In this document: in pieces, positions 21,305 to 32,602 of the stretch | Layout: each line of letters starts with the position of its first letter | Numbering within the stretch: the first letter of the stretch is position 1 | Source of the DNA: Camellia lanceoleosa | Taxonomy: Eukaryota > Streptophyta > Magnoliopsida > Ericales > Theaceae | Assembly (NCBI GenBank): GCA_025200525.1 | Contig: CM045763.1 | Coordinates: 58,607,530-58,671,529, forward strand | Length of the DNA: 64,000 bases | Reading direction: 5' to 3' | Notes under the pieces: model-generated | What the model saw: the letters and a program-made list of their open reading frames with translations, nothing else | The model's database searches: none | Told to the model about the DNA's origin: nothing | Program-made: the position numbers and the translations under genes

Positions 21305-23424
21305 AATATGAGCACAAAACCAGTAGGGGTTGGAGCCCCAATTCTCAACCAAATAGAGTATAGAAATGAATCAAGAAAAAGCCCTAAAAGTTGGTTTTGA
21401 AGACTTACCCTTGAAGACTTGTCTTTCTTTGATTCTTGGCTTTGATTTGTAGCTTCTCAACCTCTGAAATTCACTTCCTAGCTGCTGGAATGGTAGTAGG
21501 GATGGTGAGGCTAGGTGTTGATGAAGAGAAGACCTAGGGACTTGGAAGCTTTTTGAGGTTTTGAGCTATGAAAATGGAGGAATTTGGAGAAGTCTTCTTG
21601 AAGACAAATTTTTCAACCTTGAAGAAGGAGAGGGAGGGCCCTTCAAATAGACAAAAAAATGGGGTGTAAAAGGGGAGGGAAAGCACCCAATCTTTCCCTC
21701 CCGAAATATCCCCCGGATGCCCCGGGATATGTTGGAAAATATCCGGACAGCTGGGACATTTGGAAGCGAGGAAGGTGGCCGGAGTAATTTAGGAGGTGGC
21801 CGCCCGCCCCCCCCACCTAGTCGGCCAGCCACCTACCATGGCCGGCCGGCCACCCCCAAAAAATGAAGTCAATATTTGCTGGCCGACCACCATGCCAAGG
21901 TGTCCTCCCAAGTGTGTAGAATAAGGCCCCAGGGTCGGAATTTGGCAACACTGAACCATGAGTCACAACATAGAGCTTGAAGGAGAGGCCCAAAAATGAA
22001 ACCAATAATTGTTTGGCGACCACCATACCAAAGTGTCCTCCTAGATGTGTGCAACAAGGTTCCAAGGTCGAAATTGGCAACAGGCGGGAGTCACAACATA
22101 GAGCTTGAAGGAGAGGCCCAAAAATGAAACCAATAATCTCTGGCCGACCACCATACCAAAGTGTCCTCCCATGTCCTCTGATCACAGATATATAACTTTG
22201 GTTGGAAGAAAATACCCCCAAGGTGTTCAACATTGGCCCGGAAGTGAGAAAAACGGGCTCCGGAGGAGTGAAACTGGCTATCTGGGATAATTGCTAGCCT
22301 CCCACCCCCCAGTGATCTTCCTGGTGTTGAAACAGAGGTACCTGCCATGTTTGAACAAAAACCAATGAGAAATGAACGCTCGGAGCCAAAACCGAGCAAT
22401 TCGGGGTCCCGGCCCGAAGCTGGTGCCGGAAGTGGTATTCGAAAGTGGGTATCTGCGACCCGTCCCGGAATGACAAAAGCAGAGGTCCCTGCCAAAAATC
22501 GAGAAAAATGAATGCTCGGGACCAAAACCGCGGTTGGGGTCCCAAAACCGAAAGTGGCATCTGACCACGAAGTGCATCAGGAGGCAGTGTTCCTCGGAAC
22601 ATTAAAACAGAGGTCTCGCCAAAAACCGGAGAAAGCGGATCGAAATGAATGCTCGGGGCCCAAATCACGCAGTTCGGGTCCGAAATGGGTCGCCGCACCA
22701 AAGTGGTGTTCCGAAGTGGGCATCGGGGGCCCAGTGTTCCTCGGAACATTAAAGCAGGTCTCTGCCAAAAACCGGAGAACTTCGGAGATGGTTGGCGGTC
22801 CGAGCCGAGGCACACGGCAGCGATTCAAAACCGAACCGGCGCTCCGAAATGGCGAAATGGCCTCTGACCCGAAAAGTAGCTCATGGCCACGGAGATAGTC
22901 TGAGACCACTCCTTCCTCGGAAAGAAAAGAGAAAATCGAGTCGGGTTATGGCAAACCGAGACAAGGTAGAAGATGGTTGGAAGTCCGGGAGGCGGGCGCC
23001 ACGACTCTGAGACTTCTGAACGAGCACAGTATGCAACATCACCGAGCGCTCAATCGGTGACGTCTGAGTCTTAAGGTCGGTCAAAAATGGGGTGTCTACA
23101 CAACCCATGAAGACTATATACAACAGATTCAAAGTCTTCGCCAACATGACAAAATGTAAATACATAACAAAAGGCGAAGACGAGTCTCGTGCGTGAGACG
23201 CAAGAGCTGACTCTTCAAAACCTTGGTTGTTCCACACAGACTTCACTGAGGCTGGGTCTGGACCTCTCTTGGCTCACCTACAAACACATGAATGAGCGTG
23301 AGCGAAAGCCCAGTGAATAATATCAATTGAAGAAGATGAATTGGAACAATATACATCGGACGGCCTTAGGCCTAATTCATATTTCTATCTAGTATATAAA
23401 TAGCTATAGATCAAGTGACTTTGG

Positions 23425-23745
23425 TTCCAAACACTTCGGACGGCCTCGGGCCCAATCCATTCATGTCAAACTGGCCTTTGGCCCATTTGTCTTTCATTCA
23501 TGTCAGACTGGCCTCTGGCCCATTCATTCTTTCATTCAGATCATACTGGCCTCCGGCCCATTCATTCTATCATTCAGATCGTACTGGCCTCTGGCTCATT
23601 CATTCATTTATGTCAGACTGGCCTTCGGTCCATTCATTCATGTCAGACTGGCCTTTGGCCTATTCATACTTTCATGTCAAACTGGCCTTTGGCCCATTCA
23701 TACTTTCATGTCAAACTGGCCTTTGGCCCATTCATTTGGCATAGC
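23425..23745. repeat. Minisatellite, ~32-42-bp unit, about 9 copies
   Basis: The core CATGTCAAACTGGCCTTTGG, followed by CCCATTCAT, is repeated with variable spacers of the type TCTTTCATT. Confidence 0.85.
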
Positions 23746-24074
23746 AAACATTGTCCACCAATCAAATTAATAAGCTTATACACTTACATAGAAGTAAGCA
23801 ATTGGACAACAACATATTTCAGATATCTTTGTCAAGATATTATTCACAGTGATCAGTTGGTTGGTTTGCCCTGGAGCTTGACCCTACACATCACATAACA
23901 CATACGGGTCACAAATGATTCGATTCATTCTTTAATTCACATATTCCTCTTTAGGCTTCTTTCTTATCCTTCTAACTCATTTACAATGCTCAATGTATGC
24001 CTAAGAGTACTTAGAAGTGAAATAGAACAGAAAACGAAACACAGAATGCCCTTTCAAAATTTTCAGAAACAAGG

Positions 24075-24265
24075 TCCCCGCTCGAGCGGACCCATGAGGT
24101 CTGCAAAAGTACTGGATGCATCAAATTTACGCTCAAGCGCGCACTCGGACGCTCGAGCGCGAACTCAATCTATATAGCTCCCTGCTTGAGCGTGAACTTC
24201 CTCGCTCGAGCGGACGTCAAGTCTGCAGAAAATACTGGGAGCTTGTATTTCCCGCTCGAGCGGCG
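24075..24265. repeat. Cluster of CGCTCGAGCG palindromes
   Basis: Perfect or near-perfect CGCTCGAGCG words occur about six times at irregular spacing (about 24,079, 24,131, 24,151, 24,186, 24,211, 24,252), some with an A or T change in the centre. They are embedded in a loosely repeated segment containing GTCTGCA..AATACTGG. Confidence 0.75.
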
Positions 24266-25359
24266 GTTCCCCTCTGCTCGACCCGACATAAAAAATTCTA
24301 GGTTTTCCAGAACATGTTCTTGAGCTTCAACTTGATATTCAAAGGCTCTAAATGCATGATTTCAGCTCAAACTCCACATATACATGTACTAACATGGTAC
24401 AAACACTAAATTACAACATTATGAAGCTCAATTCCATGAATCAAACACATGCATGTTCCAAATTGACTCAAACTCATCACCAACACACTAATTTCAAACA
24501 TTCAAAGCTCACACTTTCATGATTCGCTCATGCATGTGGGAGATACTCATTATCCTCAACTTGATTGGTGAAGAGATGATCAAATACATGGATCTCAATC
24601 AAAAATCAACATGGATTACATACTCTATGCCCAAACATGGAAATTCATAGCAATTTCCTACATGCATGCATACATTGACCTTCAATTCAACATGATCAAC
24701 TCAATTTCATTTCAATTCTCACTCTTGATTACCCAACTAGCTTGAATACACAATTTACAAACTAAAATCCATGAGTCAATGGTTGATTACTCACCTAGGA
24801 GCCTTAATTCTCACAATTGTGGTTAAATCTTGCACCTAGCCTTCCCAATTCACAAATCTTGAGCCAAAAATACACAAAGGTGTCTTCTCTCTCTCTCAAG
24901 GTCGGCTCTCTCTTTCTTTAGAGAGTTGATTTAAGCCAAAATCATATTAAAGAGAGGAATTACACATAATAAGGCCTTTTATATGGCCCCACTCAAACAC
25001 ATTATTTTAATACCAATTAATTGAGCACTATGACATTAATTTAATCTAATTAATTTGTCCTGAATCAATTTTCAATTAAATTTCATCGTAGGCTCTAAAA
25101 ATTATGCCAATCCCAATGGCGTCGTCAATTTTGGTTTCTGTGGCCGATAAGGCCTTCAATTTAATTTCCAAAGTAGATAATCAAACAGATATTCCTACGG
25201 TGAACAGATAGAATTTCAAAACCACATATATTCACATAATTAGCACACAAAATCATATCAGACACATGATCAAATTCATGATAAGGACCAATTAGCATAA
25301 TAAGGAACAGGGTTATCACAGAAGGTTTGAATTGTCTTCCTGTATTACCCTCAACCTGC

Positions 25360-25397
25360 CACGTGTTGAACTATGATTGGCCAGTACAAAATATATA
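25360..25397 (+). promoter_or_regulatory. Promoter-like cluster: G-box, CCAAT, TATA
   Basis: CACGTG at 25,360-25,365, an inverted CCAAT (GATTGG) at 25,375-25,380 and TATATA at 25,392-25,397 lie about 200 bp upstream of the first ATG of the broken gene that follows. Spacing is plausible for a plant promoter. Confidence 0.4.
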
Positions 25398-25596
25398 GCC
25401 AACATTACCCCCCGCACTAATATGACCAATACTTGGTGATATTAGTGGATCAAGGTATTTTATCCACGTCTTAGAACATGCATGGGCTTTTGCATTTCTC
25501 AGAAATGCAACTATCATTTATCATTTGCATTAAATTCTTGTCTAACCCTTGAACACTCCCACTATCTCAGTATTCGAAAAGACTGATACATCTTTT

Positions 25597-26902
25597 ATGG
25601 CCAAGCCAACCTTCTCTTACATTGATCATGCATACGAAGAGTTATTTGATGACACTGTTCATCCTCGAAAGAACCTTCATGCATTGATTAGCCATCTTTA
25701 TCCACCTCCATTTATACAAGTTATAGAAGTTTTCGCAAATCACCGTCCTTCGAACCAAGAACCTACTACTTACGATTCTCTAGAACACAAATTTGCAATC
25801 ATGGATATCAGAAGCTCTTCTTCTGGAACGAAACTATCTGTGTGGGACAAAGCTGCTGTTGCTTCTTCTTCTTCTTCTACGGCTTCTGGCTGGGGAACTT
25901 GGTCCACTACTGCTCAACCTCAGACAAGGGAACGCATTCATCATCGTTTCCCTGAATTTGATGACCCTCTTGACATTCCCCCTTCCAAACACAGTTCAGT
26001 AGTATATCCATATGTTTTTATTAATCGTAGCCACAGTCTTGAAGACAATCTGCTTACATCATGGTACACTTCTACCTTGCTATCTCGGATGGTTCGAAGT
26101 GTCCCACATTCCGTTGAAACTCTAGGGATCAGTCCTGCGCTTTTACCCCTCTGATTAGCTAGAATGTGTGACCAGGCCTGAATTTCTGGACTCACCCAGG
26201 GAACCTCCGACAGCTCCTCCTTTCCCTTCTAACCCAGATTGGATTAATGAGTTGAAGCTCACTCTCTCTGAGGGCTAATCCTTTTCCCCTTACAGGGTCC
26301 CAGTGCCTCCAACTCCCTATCAACAATTCAGGGCTCAGATATTGCTTGCTGCATTCTCTCATTTATCCTTCGAGGTCCTTCGAAATGATATTCCCCACCA
26401 AAACTTTCTATGGGCTTGTGACATTATGTCTCGAAGCCATCTCCTTAACCTTGTGGCCCAAATGGAGCTCCATACCTTTTTAGACCAACTTCCTATTCTG
26501 CTTAACTGTCACTTCCATGCTTCCATTACTAGTGAAGTTCTGGATGAAGCCAATTATGCTCAAATCCAGGTTCAGTATGAGGCAGAGAACCTTCTTGATG
26601 AGTATGAATCCTTTAAAAATCAGGATTCTGAGTATGGAGAGGATGCTATTATGAATGAAGTGGATGATGAGGGGGAAATGGACGCCACAGATAAAGCCTT
26701 AAAGCAAATAGAATTCGAAGTGAAAGCCCAACAACTCACTTCTCAATTAAGGGCTTACCAATTAGACAAGCCAAACTTGGACAAGATAGAAGATAGAGTA
26801 GGAAAAGAATTTTCGTTTATTGAATTTTGCTGGACTAAATTTCATGACCTTGTAACTCTGTCCATTCTGTATTTCTATGAAATCGAGAATATAATCAAAT
26901 GA
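25597..26902 (+). pseudogene. Unrecognised protein gene, broken
   Basis: I do not recognise the product. From ATG 25,597 the first frame runs to 26,154 (MAKPTFSYIDHAYEELFDD...). It has a Ser-rich stretch (ASSSSSTASGWGTW) around residue 90. A frameshift near 26,155 leads into a second frame read from about 26,180 (RPEFLDSPREPPTAPPFPS) through a TAA at 26,276 and on to 26,902. That part contains YQQFRAQILLAAFSHLSFEV, a helical middle section, an acidic segment (EYGEDAIMNEVDDEGEMD) and a hydrophobic C-terminus. With the break repaired conceptually the protein would be roughly 430 residues. The bias toward sensible residues in two successive frames argues for a real former gene. No catalytic motif is visible, and membership in a mobile element cannot be excluded. 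Confidence 0.5.
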
Positions 26903-27837
26903 ACTTTAGTATCAACAGTATTTATCAATAAAACTGAGCTTTCAGAATTTCATTTGTTAAACTCTGATTTAGCACTCAAATTATGAACTACGTGGTTGAT
27001 GTGCTTCCACTTTGACTCAAACTCTTCTAAAGTGTGAAGTCTTTTCTTTTGAGAAAGCAATTTTTGCCTTTCATACCAACCCTAGGGCTAACATAATTCT
27101 TCACCCAACGGCTTCAAATTGACCAACCTTACCCTTCAAAACTTTATTCGATCACATTCAATTTCCCAACATATGGTTAATACAATCAAATGATTTCGAA
27201 TCAATTAATTTTCTTTCGAACAAATAGTCTATATTTTCCAAAATATGGAAACCTCTGCTAAGTACTGCACTGTTTTATTTAGAAAGAGTAATTTCTTTTG
27301 TATACTATTAAACCAACTATTGGTTTCAAAACTTAGAACAAACAATTTCCAGCTATGAAGTATTTCAAAATTTTGCTTCAAAGGATTCTACTCTCATTAA
27401 GAAACCTAAAACAGGTCTTTAATCCCTTTGAAGTAAATAAAATACCTAAGCATTCTTGCACCGTTTAGGGGTGGAATGTGCTTCGAAGTAAGCTTTCGAC
27501 ATTCGAAGCCGCGCGTCATTTCATTTTGGCGCCAAAATTTGGCTTCGAAGCCAAATATTTTATTTCGAAACTAACATTAGTATTTGAGATGTGTTTCCCT
27601 GCATGATTATCAATATAGAAGGAAACTTTTCGTATCCGTGATTTTAGTACTTCTTTGCGAATTTCGTCCGTGCAACACGACTAGGTATATTTTTCAGACA
27701 CAAAAGTTTCAAAACCCTTTTTATTTCATACTTTGAATTCACCTATTTGCCTATCACATAAACCCTTCATCTCTACTGACCTTCCTTTTCCTCCTACTCT
27801 CTCTCGACTTTGTCTTCTGAGAAAACTCTTTTATTAA
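26903..27837. other. AT-rich intergenic stretch
   Basis: No coding frame or repeat seen. Pyrimidine-rich sequence at 27,770-27,830 directly precedes the PMD start codon and looks like its 5' UTR. Several TTCGAA words occur at 27,480-27,570. Confidence 0.5.
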
Positions 27838-28413
27838 TGGCTTCTTCTTCTCCGAAGATACCGGCTGTGGAGCGTGCGAGTCCGTCTGTGACCTTGAAAA
27901 GGATTATTGCCGAAGAGTGTGAGAAGTATAAGGCCGGTGAGAAAAGTGCCATTGATGGACGCATCTTCATTCCTCATTATTATAAGCAGCAAGAGTATGT
28001 TCTTGGGCCCATCTTCAAAGAGATTCCTACTGAGCTTCCAACTCTATATCCACGTCTAGAAGACCATTATCTCCTTTACGAATGTGCTCTTGACTGGGGA
28101 AACTGGAGGATAAACTGCCCCCATCACTGCTGGCCCACAGTGAGACCAGAGTGGCAAGAATGGTATGATCGGGTTGTCCCTGATAGGAGTTTGGACCTTC
28201 AAGAGCTCTGCCTTTTCGACGCTCTCCAATTATCCAGGTTCACTATCTCATAGGACCATTTCTTAAAACCTGCTGCCCTTTGCTTTTGGAATTCTGCCTT
28301 TAATTTCTTTTAATTCAAATGTGGGATGATGGCCCCTACTGTTCTTGATATCTGCCATCTATTAGGATTGTCCCCCACAGGAACCCCCATTGGACTAGAT
28401 TATCCTGACCTAC
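27838..28413 (+). pseudogene. PMD-family pseudogene interrupted by LTR-A
   Basis: Start ATG at 27,838 (MASSSPKIP). One frame continues across two stops (TAG at 28,251, TAA near 28,306) to the LTR-A boundary. The N-terminal part has IDGRIFIPHYYKQQEYVLGP and CPHHCWPTVRPEWQEWYDRV. After the stops comes FLKPAALCFWNSAFNFF, then CGMMAPTVLDICHLLGLSP. This last motif is the typical 'PT..D...L.GL.P.G' signature of transposon-type plant mobile domains. Its sequence is unlike the PMD gene inside TE1, so the two are separate lineages. The coding frame stops at 28,413 where TGTAGAC of LTR-A begins. The rest of the gene would lie beyond the nested elements, outside the window. Confidence 0.65.
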
Positions 28414-31400
28414 TGTAGACTGCCCGAACTCCGCTTCGCGCGCGAGGATGCGAATTGTAGTTCTAGCTACTACAGTTCGGACTCCTGTCTCGGTTCTGAA
28501 TCTAATCTCACAAAGTGCAATGTAAGATTGATAAATCACCAAAGAGTCCAAATCCAGCAAATCGTTTTGGAAAATCGATTTTAATCAAGAAGTGCCAAAC
28601 ATGGACTGCTTTGCCAGATTTCAGAGTCGCCACCTAAATATTTTATTTTGGAAAATTTAGGAAACCTGACTCGTGCCTAAGGCCACGTGTCCGTCATCAC
28701 CAAAGTTGCCTCGGCTCGGGAACTTGGGTACGAGGGGGGAAGGTCATGAAATGAGCACCCCCACTCGCCCGATCAAAGATCGGCCTCTACTAACATGATA
28801 TATTGTTTTGGAAAACACATGCGTTCTTATTCCGGTTTATTGGCTAACTTACTATGTGATGCGCACAACATACAAGTATAGACTAAATCACTCGATTTGG
28901 AGCAAAACATCTCATGTTTGTTTTTTTTTTAAAGTGGTTTGAAGGTGCTACTCGCAAGTAGGCTAAAACGCGGATTTGCCACCGAACAAGGTGGGCTTAA
29001 AACATGATGATTTGCCACTTCAAGTGGGCTTAAAACGTACATTTTGATGAATTGTTCCAATTCAAGCAATGAAGCCTTCATCCACAGGCATTCATGCAGT
29101 TAAACACTTAAACAGTTAGCCTCATGGCAAGCATGCTATTATGGCGTCACTTACACACATGCAAGGATGCTAAAGCATAAACACTCACCGAGTACTCCGA
29201 GCCAAAACAGAAGCTATGTTAGAAATCAATGCATGATCCTAGCTATGTTTGAAATGCCTAATGCAACACATGCAAAATGCAACTAAATAGGCTCGGCTAT
29301 TCTAAGATGGCATATGTATGCAACACTCGAGAACATGCTTTGAAACACGTATTCAAGTAAGTATTGAAATTCAATGCAGTTTGAATGATGCGCAGAGCTC
29401 GGTGCATGCAAGACAGATGAATGATGCACGCATGCAAACATAAGGATGCTAATTGAAATATGCCCAAAAACTAACCATCGAAAGCTGGTAAATAAAAGGG
29501 AGAAAGACGTGGGGTTGGAAGACATGCATCACACACACGCACACTTATTACAAAATTTGTGCCCTCTCGACGGAGGGTCCGAATAATAAGCTAATTAAGC
29601 TAATTATTATAAAACGAAGCTAATTAACTACTCCTAGTTAACGAATTAGTTATTACAACACAAATTGAATAGCTAAGTGCATTAACTACTTAAGTACAGA
29701 ACCAAATAGCTAACTAGCTAAGCAAAGCAGTTAAAAGGAGTCTTGGGGCGAGAAGTGCATGCATGCATGCTCGATCGCCTCGCTCGGAAATCCATTACTA
29801 TGCCCTGAATTGCCTCTGTTTGCATTTGATCTCAGAACACTGCACAAACCTCCAGATAGCTTCTGCTCCAGCCTGGGGACTTCCTGGTGGGCTGCCGACT
29901 AGAAAAGGTGGTTGTAGACCACCTGTAGACCACCTAAACATGCTGCAGACCAGAAAAAGTGGTCGGCCAGCTACTTTTTCTGGTTTGCCGACCAGAAAAT
30001 CCTGCCAAGCTCCAATTTGCTGCAACAGAGAACAAGAAGGGGCACAACAGTGTATTTGCAAGGTATGTGTAAACAACCACCCTTCCTATCATTTCTTAAG
30101 TTCAAGGGAGTGCGGTACTCGACTCTTGGGCCACCAACCGAGCATCGCAATGCACGATTGTCGAGAAGCCAAGTTTGCACAATTCAATGTCAATGAATGT
30201 ACAAATAACACATAAGGGCCTTAACCTCTATCATGCATGATCAAAAGGGTCGGCGACCAAGAAATGAGGCACGTTTCATCACTTCAAGTATGAAACGTCC
30301 CTCGTTTCTCGTGTTTGGATTAATGGTCAATCCAAACACAATGCAATGCAACCACATTCCAAACAACATGCAAACAACATGAGCATGTCAAGTTAGAGTC
30401 TTTATGCATGAAAGCTAGTGAAGGATGCAACACAAGGGCTATGTAATGCAATACAAAATGGACCAAACCAACCCTAAACAAACCTCATGCATGCCAAAAA
30501 AGTGGCCAAAATACTCTGAAATGATGGCATGAAAAGCAAGATAATGCATGCTCATGCATTGGCCCATCAACTAAGCATAAAAGCATAACTCTCAAACATG
30601 ATTAAGAAGTGACAAACATGGAAGTGTGGTAACACTATATGCTCTGAAATCAAGTGTGAAATGACATCCAAACAACACGGGCATAGCATGCTAGAAGGCC
30701 TAAGGCACAAGGCTACTAAAAGGGACTACACAAGAGGCATGCAATACATGGCACAAATGATTGAACCAACCATAGATAGAGCTTAAGTAGGTCAAAACAA
30801 AGACCAAAACATGCTAAGATGGGAGCTCAAAAGCCTAGGCATGCATTCATACAAGTTAGGCCATAAGTGAGGCACAAAGGGATAACCCTTAAAAGCACTC
30901 AAAGAGTGAAAGAAGTGAGAATATGGCAATGCTATATGATCTGAAATATCATGTTAAATGATGCCAAATCATGCACATGTCACAGATGAAGCATGCTAGG
31001 AGGCTTAAAGCTTGAAACTAGCATAGACACTTGCACTATAGCTATGCAATACAAGCCCCAAAAGGCCAAGAACACCCAAAATAGTCCTAAGGCATGTCAA
31101 AACAATGCTAAAACATACATGGAATAGAGCTAACACATGCTAGAATGGAAGGCTAAAGCATGACGCATGCAAGGCCAATAAGGAGGATTACAGTACACGT
31201 ACCAAAACCAAGCATGAGATGACTTCACTGACAAAAATCAGAGTTGTATCATGGCAAAATAACACCAAAAACACACTGAAATGGTAGCCCAAAAGCTTAG
31301 GCAAGATGGCATACACATTGGCTCATATTTAAGGCATAAAGCACAACCTTCCAAAAGCATTGAAAGAGTGACACATGTGAGTGTATGACAATGAAACATG

Positions 31401-32602
31401 CTCTGAAATTATGTATCAAATGATGCTAAATCATGCGAATAGCCCAAGCAATGCATGCTAGTGACTTGGAAACTCAAAGCTAGTGAGCTAGAATGCCCTA
31501 TGACTATACAAAGCAAGGCATGCATGACCAAAATAACATAAAACAAAGCTTAAGCATGGTAAAACATGAGTAGAAGCTTGCTGGAGTGAAGCCAAAGACA
31601 TGTTAGAATGATGGTCCAAAGCATGATGCATTTTAGGCTAGTGAGTGGAATTGCACTACAAGTGCAAGGAGCATGCAAGAGGCAATCAAACCAACCCTAG
31701 ACAGAGCTATATTATGGTAAAACAACACCAAAAATATACTGAGATAGAGCCAAAACATCCTAGAAAGGTGAGCTAAAACCTTAAGCATACAAGGCTAGTT
31801 TGCAAGGATTACACTACAAGTGTATAAAACATGCAAGGGTGGCCTAAAATAAGCCAAAACAGAGGTATGCCATTCTAAAATAAGGCCAAAAATAGGCTGA
31901 GATGGAGCCAAAACAAGCTTGACAAACATGCTACTTTGATGAGCCATGAACACAAGCACACAAGAGAAGAGAAGGGGGGACAACCCCCATCCATTTGGGG
32001 CCTCAAAACCAACTTTCCACCACTGAAATTCCTCTAGAATTTAGTGGTTTAAAGGCCAAGAGAAGATGATCTCAAAGGCCTAAAAGGATAGCACAAAACA
32101 AAGCCAAACAAGGCACAAAAGGGGGTAGACTACCCCCAACACCAAAGAGATCTTGAACAAACATTTCAAATACTTAAAAATGAAGCTTTTTTTCAGTAGA
32201 AAGTTAAGCCAAAAGAAGCATGCAAATAGGGCCAAATAAGCAATGAAAACAAAACTTAAAAGGGGACTAGTGACTCACCCTTGAAGAACAAGAACAAGGC
32301 AGCAACTCCAGCAACTTTTCTGAGCTAAAAACCAACTCTTGAGTCCAAACAAGACCCTCAGGTACCTTAGCAACAAGAGTGTGGTGTTTCACTAGGTGTT
32401 TGTGTGCAAAAGTGTGAAGAAACTACACTTTTAAGCACAAATATGGAGCAAATAGAGCAATATAGAGATAGAGACATATGTATAACCCTAATGCAAAATT
32501 CTGAACCTGAGACAAAATGGAGGAGGCTCCCTTATATAGAAATCCATGCTCCAAGCTTGTTTGACAAGCTAGAGTGCTCCAAGCAATCCCTCCATACACG
32601 TG
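28414..32602 (-). repeat. LTR-A: Tat LTR, minus strand, missing its first ~370 bp
   Basis: Its minus-strand 3' end (GTTCGGGCAGTCTACA) is at 28,414. The order of landmarks mirrors the TE-D LTR: the GGTGGCGACTCTG box (28,622-28,632), the CCGATC-AAA-GATCGG hairpin (28,769-28,783), a GTTGGAAGACATGCATCACAC segment (about 29,515), a GACGGAGGGTCCGAA segment (about 29,570), and a TATA box near 32,533. At 32,602, in the middle of the G-box palindrome, TE-B's LTR begins. The stretch 30,300-32,270 is a degenerate repeat field built on AAGCATGC words, with three loose copies around a CTCTGAAAT marker (about 30,645, 30,940, 31,395). No coding content. Confidence 0.85.

Larger units (their letters stand above)
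1..23100 (-). mobile_element. TE1: Tat-lineage Ty3/gypsy LTR retrotransposon, near complete
   Basis: A minus-strand element more than 23 kb long. Reading on the minus strand from 23,100 leftward it has a 5.5 kb 5' LTR, PBS, leader, gag, PR-linker-RT-RNaseH-archaeal RNaseH-INT, a long post-pol region with an antisense gene, a PPT, and a 3' LTR that runs off the left edge. Bases 1-2,820 match 20,269-23,100 almost base for base, which proves the two LTRs. The dual RNaseH order and the giant LTRs are known hallmarks of the Tat lineage (Ogre and relatives). gag and pol are broken by many small indels, so the copy cannot encode its own proteins. The target-site duplication cannot be tested because the left end lies outside the window. 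Confidence 0.88.
17567..23100 (-). repeat. TE1 5' LTR (5.5 kb)
   Basis: On the minus strand it starts TGTAGACACCCCATTTTTGACC at 23,100 and ends GTTGTTACA at 17,567, next to the PBS. Its 20,269-23,100 part is duplicated at the left edge of the window. Near its 3' end are the conserved hairpin CCGGTC-TTT-GACCGG (17,864-17,878) and the GGTGGCGA box. It contains the hairpin array 19,160-20,460. No protein is encoded; the short frames here are shadows of repeats. Confidence 0.9.
23101..25320 (-). repeat. Probable LTR or terminal part of another element, minus strand
   Basis: On the minus strand it begins TGTGATAACCCTG at 25,320, a typical LTR-type start. An AT-rich upstream part follows, then a CT-rich, leader-like stretch near 24,880-24,930 after TATA-like sequence. 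The left end abuts TE1's LTR directly, so TE1 may have inserted into it. I cannot find a matching second LTR, a PBS or a coding region. A solo LTR or another non-coding repeat is possible. Confidence 0.4.
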
